Source: Trichuris trichiura
Lineage: Eukaryota > Nematoda > Enoplea > Trichinellida > Trichuridae
Direction: 5' to 3'
Assembly: GCA_037903355.1 (NCBI GenBank)
Contig: JBAJFE010000029.1
Coordinates: 992,001-1,056,000, forward strand
DNA length: 64,000 nt
The notes beneath the pieces are model-generated. The model ran no database searches. It was not told the DNA's origin and saw only the letters and a program-made list of their open reading frames with translations. Within the stretch, counting starts at the first letter, position 1. Every line of letters begins with the position of its first letter. Made by a program: the position numbers and the translations under genes. Shown piece after piece: positions 50,701-61,600 of the stretch.

Positions 50701-50924
50701 AGGCTGCTAGCGGCATTATTGTTAACCAACCGCAGGTGTGTCCGTTTTGCTGTTGCCTTTTTCGTTGCTTTTTATTTGTCCATTTTTAGGAGATTGCTAT
50801 TACAGTAAGTCCGCCAACGCCTTTTGTTCGTACATACGTACAGCAAAAGGCTAGCGGCATTTACGACGTGCTGGCCAGATCAGAAATTCCCTTTCTTTTT
50901 GTTGGCGTAACGAAGTACGCATGA
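41707..50924 (+). CDS. SPEN/DIN-1-type transcriptional corepressor (RRMs plus SPOC)
   Basis: Spen proteins are nuclear scaffolds that recruit repressors; the nematode member is DIN-1. Exons: 41707-42036, 42335-42575, 42625-42752, 44375-44563, 44870-45060, 45111-45210, 45436-45544, 46646-46878, 46961-47009, 47062-47104, 47149-47765, 47818-49341, 49690-49752, 49806-49937, 49990-50282, 50334-50531, 50595-50735, 50790-50924 (about 1,570 codons). Three RRMs match SPEN RRM2-4: GLYFNFKKYGKVVAVKV; SRTLYVGNLWNGIT; PTPTVWIDGLQPDIT. The middle is Ser/Glu/Pro-rich and disordered. The C-terminus is a SPOC domain: HPLVWDGILYFRR, VQLFHISGN, LLRVAQRV, AASGIIVNQP, ending FVGVTKYA. Exon 42625-42752 lacks one base. 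The start is unresolved: the first exon opens at an acceptor (phase 2), the first in-frame ATG is 41843, and RRM1 was not found. Confidence 0.88.
42753..44374 (+). other. Intron of the SPEN-type gene
   Basis: A 1.6 kb intron between AAG|GTAACA and TTTTCTTAG|GTG, both phase 0, splitting the second visible RRM. Several short frames occur on both strands; none has support. Confidence 0.65.
45545..46645 (+). other. Intron of the SPEN-type gene carrying a short inverted repeat
   Basis: Donor G|GTATGC and acceptor TTTTTAAG|GG are both phase 1. Apart from the inverted repeat at 45717-45866, nothing is recognised. Confidence 0.65.
45717..45866. mobile_element. Short foldback element (family D, related to C)
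   Basis: Ends GGTTTTCATGGCAAAACCAC then ATTAGACTCG are mirrored by CGAGTCTAACGTGATTTCGC then CATGAAAAC, about 30 nt with few mismatches. The interior contains TCCCGAAAGCTCC, the core motif of family C. Confidence 0.7.
47149..49341 (+). other. Disordered central region of the SPEN-type protein
   Basis: Exons 47149-47765 and 47818-49341 code for about 710 residues rich in Ser, Glu, Pro, Thr and Val, without a recognised fold. There is a charged, probably helical stretch (RFEELKRTMNCIEEKTEKM) near 47610-47700 and a Lys/Arg patch (KKPSRPKRLYVSESSD) near 48430. In DIN-1/SPEN the equivalent region carries nuclear-receptor and corepressor contacts; no NR-box LxxLL is obvious to me. Confidence 0.6.
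49990..50924 (+). other. SPOC domain region
   Basis: Five phase-0-linked exon pieces end the SPEN-type protein. Key family positions are visible: PLVWDG, VQLFHISGN, LRVAQR, and LAEKAASGIIVN near the end. In SPEN this domain binds the SMRT/NCoR peptide and phosphorylated partners. Confidence 0.85.
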
Positions 50925-51103
50925 AATTTCATTGTTGTTCAGTATTTCAGTTCTGAAATTCGACTGCTGCTCTTTCTCTCTCTTGCTCACTTGAATTTTT
51001 GCGCTGAACGTGACTGCATGTTCTCTGTTAATCTTTTATGGAGAGCAAATGCTTTTTCAGTGTATTATGTAGGATTCTTTTCTTATCCATTATTTCTTGT
51101 GCC

Positions 51104-51109
51104 AATAAA
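51104..51109 (+). terminator. Candidate polyadenylation signal of the SPEN-type gene
   Basis: AATAAA 180 nt after the TGA at 50922-50924, in AT-rich sequence. Confidence 0.4.
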
Positions 51110-54100
51110 ACAAGCAATTTCTTATACTTTCCCTGATTTTCTGGACAAGAAGGAAAGTAATAAGAAGCGATACATTAGCTTCATACAAACAAAGACTTCA
51201 AATTTTAGTACAAATCGATTCACTTTTAACAATAACGAGCTTGAAGACCGACATGCCTCAGAGCAAAAAATGAAAGGCAGGTTAGTTGTCATACCAAATT
51301 TTGTTGTTACTCTGACTATTTGTACTTTTAACGGGCAACTAAAAGCATTGTGAACACATTAAATTTAAAACACAACTTCCGACTTTTCAGTTAATTGTGG
51401 TTAATCTGAAGAAACAGCTGCGTGTAAGACATGCGTCGCTTAGACACTTTTTTTGAATCTTAACTTTTGACAAGTACGTTTTTGAATTAACTCTGCGACT
51501 TCAGTTTGATTAGTGCACGTGTTTATAATTTTCTGTTGAGCTTCCACAAGCATGTTCTACCCAGCATAATGCATCGAAAGGATGGATTTTATCATCGCTT
51601 TTGCTATATTCACGAGTATTTAATTTTTCTTTTCTCTTTCTTTCTCGCTAGTACTGACAAAAGTATGTTCACGACAGAAACCTTATTCTTCTGCGGTAGG
51701 ACATCAGAAATGCTAAACCTATTATCATTCTGGAAATTTAAAATAAACTGAGGGAAAATACGGGTGGTATTACTGCGAAGATGCATAGTTAGCTTTTCTT
51801 TGATGGATACTCGCTTATAGCTGGGAAAAAGCTTGGTATATTCTGAAGCGTGCTTGAAATTTGCGCAATATGAAGTAGCCATTGTCATCTTGTTCAAATG
51901 CTGCTTATCATTGGAAGAGGTAGACAATTACAATACAGTCTAAAACAGAGGTAGTTATTTGAAAATAACGTTATCAAATTTTACGCGCAGTAACAGTCTA
52001 TTACAGTGCGGCAGATTTGTTTGCAAATGAAAAACTCTTCTTCTTTTTGGCGAAGAACTTTAGAGAGCGAAAGGAGGCAATGTATCAGTCCTAATGTAAG
52101 TGGAATAAATCGTAGACGCGTTGCGCGTTGATCACTTTGTCCCTTATTCCTTGAGTGACCTCAAGTAAAAGCACTTCACGCTCATTACAAGGAAAACGGA
52201 CTTATTAAACAGATACTAATGTAAATAAATTACTTGGGGTAATCATAACCTGCCTATTGACAGCATGCTAACTAGAAACAAAAAGGGATTTTTTGTCCCT
52301 AGAGCTTCACGTGTAGTTTTTCCAGTCGCGTCCGTAGGCTTTTATTCTCAAGTTTGTTTTACTGAAATAACCCGATTGAAAATTAAAAAAAAAAAGCTTT
52401 TCTTTTCTCGAAGTTTTTCAGGACTTTATTTGCTTCTCCAATCGTCAGCGAACAAATGGTAAAAAGATTGAAAACATTAATTTTAGACGCGTACCATTTT
52501 AATTTCGATCTTTTGTCATTGGCTTCCTTAAGAGCGGGACAAGTCGAACAGGGAAAGTTCCAAAAAATAAATTTCATTTATTAATTCTATATCTTCACTT
52601 AAACCAAAAAGTAAACTGGAAAACTTAATCTCTTGTCCATATCATTCACATTGTTTTGTTTTGGGTAGGCTATTTCGATATCTTCTTATAGCATGCACTA
52701 ATATTAATTATTGAGTGAGATTTAGGCGGGTTTATGCAAACGTCACCTGAGCGCTAGCGAATGATGTATCGCTGTTTCTTAAGCGTCCATATTTAGCAAA
52801 TAAGATTAGCCAAAACTTTTGCTTCATTTGCACCGTCACATAGTGTCACTTTTAGTTGCTTCTTTGCTTGCTGTCATAAAAGTTCTTCTTCTCCTCCGAA
52901 GTTCAGTCAGCAAGGCCCGTTTGAATGAAGCGTTTATTTTTGTTTTTCTTGCCTATCGTGAAACTCTGCTGATGAAAACAACTGCAAAATCGATTAAGTC
53001 CCAAAAGTGCACTTTAAATGCACTTGAGATGCCCACGATGATGAATGCTTTAAAAAATCAGTATTAAAGATGGAAACGGAAATCTAAACACATTTCGAAA
53101 AATATTGTTTTGTAATATTGATAAGTGGCCACATACTTTTCGGCAGTCCGCGCATTAATTCAGTTTCGACATTTACACCTGTGATCGCTTCAGGTCAAAC
53201 AAGGAAAGTCCACGATAGCATTTATAATAACAATTATTGCGCAACAATCTGAACTGTGTTAATATACTACCTTGGTAAATAAGTTCAATGCTATTGAATC
53301 TCAATGTATCAAACTATTCATTTTCGATATGCTCATATAGCCTGAGCGAAATTGGTTTCCTCACAATTAGTATACGCAGAAATTTTCAGTAGCCTTACGC
53401 GTATGAAGAAATGCCTAGAGCCAATAATAAAGCACAGCCTCAAGCATCGAGACGATAATCATGATCAATTTTCAGAAAGCATATTAGCATCTGATGCTAG
53501 AAGAGAGAGTGCACTGCAACTGATATATAGGCTTAAATAATTGAAATCAAGATTGGCCGGTTTAACATTTGAGCACTAAGCAATGGATGTTTGCAGGATC
53601 ATTTGCTACTTTATCAGCATTTAAATAAGGTTCTGAGCGTTTAGTCATCAAAACTTAAGCGATTCAGTAATGATTTTGATTTCGAAAGCATTTTATACAT
53701 TTGTACTCTGCATAATCTTTTCGGAAACAAATATAGGCGTTAACCATTTAGTCAAAAACAGACTTCTTTCGTTAGCGTGGATGCTACTCATGTTTCCAAG
53801 GTGCCTTTTACGGCTTAGTTCTATCAGGAAACAAATTGAATGAAGCGGCTTCAGAGTAACATGGCGTTTCTGTAAGTTGGCAATGAAATAGTAGCAGTTC
53901 TAGAAGCTGCATGACAGCTTTCTCTTTCAAAAAAACAGTGATGCTGGCTCTACCAACAGTACTATCAGCAGGACTACCTCGGACAGTCCATCTTAGAAAC
54001 ATTCATACAAGAGTGATTTTCTAGCCAATTATTTTAACCGACCATTGCGTACATATATGACTGTTGCTTTCCCTGAGTATCATACCATCAGTTCATTGTT

Positions 54101-54197
54101 TCAAGGATGCTGTGGCCGTTTCCATAAGCTTAATCCAAATTAATATTTTACTTTTGCTGAGAAAACAGTATTACTCTTTCTTTTACATTCATAGCGT
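51110..54197. other. Intergenic region downstream of the SPEN-type gene
   Basis: About 3 kb, AT-rich. Two short plus-strand frames (52819-53067 with a hydrophobic N-terminus; 53352-53540, charged) are the most protein-like but lack splice or family support. Confidence 0.45.
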
Positions 54198-54381
54198 ATG
54201 GTCTTCTACTGCTTTTTCCCGTTTATCTGTTGTGCTGGTATCTGTAAATTAAACGAAACAGCTGCTCTACTAACGGATGGATGAGCCGTTATTAAGAAAA
54301 ATTGTACAGATGTCAATGCACTCAACTGTTTAATATCAGAGCTTTCGGAACGCGCTAGTTCCGTCGTCAGTGAGGTGGTGG
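54198..54381. mobile_element. Foldback family B, half copy
   Basis: From ATGGTCTTCTACTGC through CTACTAACGGATGGATGAGC to TTCCGTCGTCAGTGAGGTGG it follows the left arm and centre of the copy at 27733, then stops. CTTTCTTTTACATT flanks it on both sides (about 54177 and 54383). Confidence 0.8.
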
Positions 54382-54399
54382 AGCTTTCTTTTACATTGT

Positions 54400-55620
54400 A
54401 ATAGATAGAAATGATTTTAAAACTTTAACCTTCAGTGTCATTGCAGCAATGCAACTTTGAGCATGTGCTCAATCAGACTGACAACAGTTCAATAAAAACA
54501 TGAAGAAACAATGCACTATCATGTTGTCACAACTAATTCTGTACCGCAGCTCGTAAATAGAAATTATCTATTCTGGAACAGTGTTTACTCCTCTGCTGAT
54601 TCCGAAGCTTAAATCAAGAAGATTACCCGTGATATGTACAAATAATTGCATTTGACTAAAATTAGCCTTATGGGTAAGGTAAAATCGATTAGCTAACTTA
54701 GTGGGCAAATGAACTAGTAAATAAAAGGTAAAGAAAATGCCTAAGGCGACAGGCAGAAGGACGTCTAGGCTGCCAAAGCTGTAGGAATAGCAATGACTTC
54801 ATGCATAGAGAAAGCGTAACCAATAATGACAGCACAGGGTAGCCTGCTGACCGACGAAGTTATATCATTTTGACATTACCATTTGATTTCTGATAAGAAT
54901 ATAGTTCTCAAATGCCTTTGTGATTATTCTTCGTTATTACTGGTTAGAACAGAATCTTATCATACTGTGAATTTTATTGCCAGTTTTCGTAGCGCTCGTT
55001 CTCATACTTTCAGCTAATGAAAACTGACTGGCGGATGCGCGCTTGTCGGTTGCAGATTGTTCATTGTCATTCGCCAGCGGCGCTTGTCCACGCGTCAGGC
55101 GTGGGACCTGATTTTCAATGGAACAGGGACCATCAACTCGCCAGTTCGACGCCTTAGCACGTTATAACTCGTCATCAGTGAAGCTGTTTAAACAACCAGC
55201 CGCCATCTGAGAAGATCTCTTTCACCAGTTTATGGAAAAGACTGGTTTGCGTAGACGCACATGCAATCACGCGCCACCCGGGGATTGTCCATCTCGTGGT
55301 AGCCGTCGCTGTGAGTGCGTCGCTATTCAGCCATTTCATCGTGGTAAGTCCATTGACCACTCATCCGGACAGTTCACGTTCCCTTTCCCAAGTTGCAAGT
55401 TTTCTTTATTTTTCCATTTTGTCAAGTTCATTGAAGAATGATTTTGCATGCTTTTACTTTTCACTTACCGTTGCCCATTTCCACTTCAATGAAACCATCA
55501 AATTCCATTTACTCCATTTAGGTGAGAGTCCATTTAGAGTGTTTCCTGCATTGATCGCTGTCAAGGAATACTGGTGAGAGAGCGAGTCACTTGTATTCTC
55601 TGGACATTTTGAGCCCGAAT
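54400..55620. other. Upstream region of the glutamate transporter gene
   Basis: About 1.2 kb without a supported gene. The stretch 55020-55330 is richer in CpG and GC than its surroundings (GGCGCTTGTCCACGCGTCAG) and may belong to the promoter or a 5' untranslated exon of the transporter. Confidence 0.4.
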
Positions 55621-58600
55621 ATGGAGGAGTTGACCGAAAAAAGTAATATGCTTACTGCTGAAGTATCTGGTACAGCCAGCCACACTGAGGGATGGTCATC
55701 TACACCCAGTACAGTTAGACCGAAGCATAGACTGTCACAGTCAAGTGCGAACCGTCGTATACGCTGGCTGCGGCAAAAGATGGTTACTAAGAGAGGCTGT
55801 CATTTTGACAAGGAGCAACTTCTACTGCTATTTACGGTACTTGGCTGCATTCTAGGCCTCTCATTAGGTGTTGGTTTGCGTAAACGGGAGCACCCATTCA
55901 CTCCTCGTGAGCTGATGTACCTCAAGTTTCCTGGAGAAATTTTTCTACGAATGCTGCAAATGCTTATCCTTCCTCTCATAATTAGTACTATTGTCAGCAG
56001 CATAGCCCAATTGAATACCAGAACTGCTGGAGAATTGGGCATGTATACCGTAATATACTATTTTACTACTACCTTTCTGGCTGTTGTGGAAGGAATAGTT
56101 CTGGTGATGACAATTCGGCCCGGCGACTGGTCCCATGATTTTTCAGTAAGCGAAGAAGCACCCGATTCAGCTCCATGCCTAAGTAACGCGGTGGACACGA
56201 TATTGGACCTTATCAGGTTTGTAAACTTTCTTTTAATCTAATCTGCTAGCTGAGTTACGTACATTTCTTCAAAACGTATAGCGATGAGATGAGCAGACAT
56301 TCTAAGCGTCAGACATGATAAAGTTTAACCTTGTCAAATAGTTCAAATTCCTCTTTTGCCATCCAGAAATCGGAATCTTGGCTGTGTATACTTTCCTCTT
56401 CTTCTTCTTTTCAGTCTGAGATAACTATTTATACTGCTCTATCCACTCTTGCAGCATTGGTGCTTACATGCGCCCTTGCTTCAGCGAAACTGTTTTCGTC
56501 TAAATGATGCAACTTCTGTCGCGTACGAAGTTGTCGTACTTGGTTTACTCACTCGACTCGACTGTTTGAACAAGAGAGCCTGTACATATTGTTTTTCTGG
56601 CTTGATCGTCGTAATCGCATGTTTGCTTGACAGCAGGATTGCAAAGCCTGACTTCTGAATTCTCAAGGCTAGTGACAGCACAAGGGTGGGTTAGTTCACT
56701 ACAGGAAGTGTAAATAAATTAGAAATTCAGAGCAGCGCGTCTTTAATTCAGAAGGATCGGCCAAAGGTTACGACGTACGTCATGCTTTCCTATTATTGAA
56801 GTAGTTTAGATCCAGTGAGCTAATGGACCCAGGAAAAGTACTGCAAGAAAATACTTTATTGATAAGAAAGTAAACTTGTATAGTGTAAGAAAATAACGGT
56901 CATTTGCTCTAATTTAGAAACAGTCCACCTAGCTCGTGAGTTCATACAGCTTCATTTCTCAGTAAGAAGCAGCGTTGCTAACAGAAGGCCTGTTGACAGA
57001 CTGCATAAATTTTGTTCATTCTGTGTTTACGTGCGTAAGTGATGAAGTCCATCCAAGGTAGTACATAGAGAACATGGCATTTGCCTTACCTTTGCAACAT
57101 CTGCGTGATTCAATTTGCTGATAATCATCAAATCAAAGCAGCGGAACTGTGTTGATAAGTCGCAGTTGCTGAGCGCGGCTGCCTGAATATAAATTGATGT
57201 TTTCCCATAGATAAAGGTTTCCTCCCCTCCAATGTTGACTGTTGACTGACAGCAGAGATATGACAAATGAGAGTTTGAACACACATACGTCTACTTGGAT
57301 GAGGTGATGAAATGTGATCCTGAATTAAACGACACGTAAGGAATATAGCGAGTTAGTATCCTAAACTTGAACTCAATAATTCCGCCAGTGCATAGAATAC
57401 TCGTTTCCTGACAATCCACTCAACTAAACCGACAGCTTTCAGTTGGCCTGAATGAGTTGAGTGAACTACGGCAAAACATAAGCGACTCAACCCTTGCTTG
57501 TGACGTCAAGTGATTCAGTGACTTGCACCGCTTATAATTAATTAAAAATATTGTTGCGTAATGAAGAACTTCATGACTAAGTGACAAAGCAAAATCAGCA
57601 TCGATAATTTCGCTTGCTAATTTCTGTTTTCCAGTTCGGTGTGCGTATTTCTGTATTCTAATGCTGTTAATTTCTGAATTCTCACTACGAAGATATATCG
57701 TGAATATTGCGTGTGTGCCTATTAGTTCTGTTCCTCAAGTTAACAAATAATGTCGCAGTCGATGTGAACAGCAGCTGTTGACTCAGGCAGCGAGGCGACC
57801 ATTCAACTTAGACTATTCTGCCCACAGGATCCCAGTCCGTTAAACCCAAAATTGTAAAATTCGCCCTTAGTGTTAAAATTTAATATTCGGCAACCAGTCT
57901 GTGCATTGACTATAATAAGTTTTATGTTCGCACCGTAACGAAGGACCTGGGGCCCCTCTGGGGGGCCCTGGAGGATAATGCGGCAGGACATTGCCCCAAT
58001 AAACGGTGGGCCCTGACAAGGCTTAGGGGGGCCCTGCTGGGCCCTGACAAAGCCTAGGGGAGCCCTGGGGCAAGAAAGGTTGAGAAACTATGCATTAGAC
58101 AAACGCGTACACACTCGTTAAATGCAGCAATCGTAAATTAAGCTCTTTCAAATTCTATGTACTCTGGATGCACGTTACAGGCTTAGGTTATATACTTCCT
58201 TTTGCACTAAGTGATTATCCTTTTGTTAACTTCATACTTAAACTGTTTTGAAGTTACAGCAGAAAGTTTTAGGCCCATTTTAAACTGGTATGCAAAAGGA
58301 GAGGATACCTGATTTACTGAAAATGATTTTCCCTCAAAATTCACTTGATCACCGTGAATGTTTCGTAGATCTATTCAAGCGTAATTTAGTGATGTTCTTC
58401 TAAAGAAGAAAGTGAATCAGAGGAGAAATTTAACCCTCATCGAATGATTGAAACTAACATTGCAGCGACAGTTCATCTTGCTTGTTAAAACATCTTTGAA
58501 TTCTGAACGACATAAAAAGGCATTGACTTCTGTTCTGATCAATCCAATGTGTTCAATGTTCAGTACCACGTAACGTAGTGCTATCTTTTGTTCCCGAAAC

Positions 58601-61600
58601 ATCCACTAAATGCCATTTACTCTGAAGTAATATTTACGCGTGTAGCGCATAGAGAAAAAGTGTGTTCCTGCTATTTATTCTGCGATTGAACAGTTGTAGC
58701 TAAACAGATTTTTTTGTTTCCTTTAGGCACAGATACGTGCACATGAGTATATGTTAAGTTTTCAATTAATCAAATTTCTGTTGACATTGGCGAACCTTGC
58801 TGCAACCCACTATTTAATCTGAACTGTGTTTATCCTTACAAAAGCAGACTAGTTGAACAATTTTTCACGCCAGCAGGTTCGCTTGTTATTTTGCCTATTA
58901 TCTGCTAGTATGGGTTTCACAATGTGGTGATGATTGTGCCAAATTTCATTAATAGGTATTTGTCACGCCTCAGTGCGCAGCAGGGTGACGTGTCATTAAC
59001 GCTGTCAATTTCTCATAGTTCATTGGGTGGCCTAATTGCTTTGCTATAAGGCAGTCGATACAGCGTTGCTCAACTTTATTCACCTGAATGGTAATCACGT
59101 CCACAATTAGTCCAGTTAGATAAATCGAATTTAACTGCATTTTGAAAATATGAAAAGTTAAATACGATTCCGGTCTAACGCCTCTCTTGTTGTTCTATCA
59201 CTATGATGTTTTAATAGGAAAAGGATTTAGCCTTCAAATCAGAGCAGCAATTTCAGTAGTTCATTGCATATATGTGACTTTACCGGCATAGTAATGCAAC
59301 TAGCAGTTGATATTACTGCAGTCTTAGGTCAATTGTCTTACAAGACAGAAGTTTAACTAACGTATCAAATAGATGAAAATGGAACTGCAAGTCTATTGAA
59401 GTAATATGTAAAAGAATGATCCCACTCAGTTTGGGAAATTCAACTCGGTCCTTGTATTTTTTGTGTACAGTTACACTGTAGGGATACAGTAGATCTCATT
59501 TTTGGTCACCGCAACAATACAAACCACATGGTTTTCAGTTCCTCTTTCCACTGCTAAATTATAATGCGTTAAACGTACAGTAGCACTTTAAAATGCACTG
59601 TACTTGCAATAGAAACCCTGTCCATTCTGAATGAATCCGTGAAATGAAGAGATACCATTCTTTCCATCGTTATAGTGACTTACGAACGTACCTTGCGTCT
59701 CAATGATAAGCCCTGTCTTTTTCTGCAGGTCAGGTGAAATTTCGATGTCGCCACTGCCAACAGGCAGAGCTTTCGTAGAAAACATTTGAAATTTAATGTT
59801 CCCTTAGAACTTTCCTCATATAGAGTTAAGACTAAGAGCAGCCTCTATTGACTTAGAATGCATCACTCTGGCGTACTCATCCAAGCATACAGAGATGACA
59901 CGTTACGCAGAATAATAGTTAGATGGGAAGTCTAATGTTTAACTTTTTTCAAATTGTTGCTGCCCTATAAGTTTTTGACGTACAATAAATCACATCGTTC
60001 CGCGCAAAATTTATGCAACAAAAATTCTTTCATTATTTTTTATTTGGGTTTTGGCTATTTAAAACTTAAAACTTTTGTTTGTAATCATAGAATACAGAGT
60101 CAGAGGTTTAGAAACATTCGTGCCCCTTCGTCAGCGGAAGACTTGTCTTTGTCAGTGAAAAGTCCGCCAAACCAGCTTTTTTAGTTTCCAAGGTGATCAC
60201 CATGCATCTTCTTGAATGAAAGTTCTTCAAGTTCATTTTGCGTCAGTCTGCTACCGCCACTTACCTCGATGACGCAAGCATTTACTTCTTCATTCATTTT
60301 TCGTGGTCAGATATATAAATATGCTGTTTGAACAGCAAAATAAACATCCGTGCTAAGGAATTTTTCTTTAGCTTTTCAAAAGAGAAGAAAAATTATGACG
60401 TCAAATCAAGGTCGACGCGCGTGCATAGTGACCATTACAGATAGGATGGTCGCATTCTTAAGATATTTTAGCGCAACGACTGCAAGCGTTCACGTTAAAT
60501 GAGCATTCTGAGAGTTACTCCTGTTATACTGGCAACGATGTGAATCACTGTTTGCCTTAAGCAATGCAGAAACGGGGCCAACAATAAATTACAGCTAAAC
60601 ATCGATTATGTGAATAATACTTGCCAATGTATAGTTCACATAAGGAAAAGATTCACGTAATCAGGCGTGTACACTGGTCATTTTTCTTCAGTTTTCGGGC
60701 ACTTTGACGAAAAGCTGGTCTACGTGGCTGCTGAGTTCCAGCTTAGCATATGGATACAACGCAAGTGTAATTGTTCTTCCGAAAATTAGTCACTAATATT
60801 TATTTGAAAAAGCTTTCGTTTAATGATGCTCAGATTCTCCTCAGCGGGTTCATATAGTCAGGAGTTCAAAACATTGATGCTTTGCTGTATTACGAAAAAA
60901 GAAAGATCAAAAGACAGTTCTATCTAACCTCAATATGTTGGCATTTACAAGTGAATGGTCGCAAAATCATATGTTCAGGAACAATGCCCTATTTACTAAT
61001 ACTTCAGAGGTATGCATCATCAGAAACTCAAGTGGCTGTAAATAATCTTAAGTCTGAAACTTGTAGCTTTTGTTGCAGTTACAGCCATACCTGTAAAGTA
61101 ATGCAACGATTCCTTTGGATGCAACCGAATCACAGCCATGGATAACAATTTGAAGTGCGCTATTTGCGTTACCAAGTTTCTTAGCAAGCAGATTCCTTTA
61201 AACCGCGTACATGACGACAGTGTAGGTAAACATGGAGCTGCTGGTGCCTCTTTTAACACCGCTTGAAGCAGCGGTAGTTCGCGTTAAGAAGTGCACCAGT
61301 GCTAGCACAAAACACCTTGAAGTGTTGAGCTTAAACGGCTCGACAAACAACATTCATCCTACCATAAAATGTTTCTGACTTTCAGAGTGAATTAGTTAAA
61401 TCTCTTTTTACGAAGTAATCTAGCATGTAAACTGTATTGCATCTCCCAGAAAGAATGCAACAGTTTGGCATCGTTTGTCATGAAGACCTTAGCAAATAGG
61501 TACCGTTGTCAGCCCATCTGAAAATTATAATGACGATGTTAAAGCGCTGAAAACTGAGCGAACAGCTAGTTGTTGCTATTAATGAACAGGTGATGTAAAA

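Noticed and set aside
50991..51353. 120-codon plus-strand frame after SPEN
   Set aside because: Lies past the SPOC terminus and stop, overlaps the likely 3' untranslated region and polyadenylation signal, and shows no domain.
55591..55620. In-frame extension of the transporter upstream of ATG 55621
   Set aside because: It would need a TTG start; the ATG at 55621 is the simplest start.
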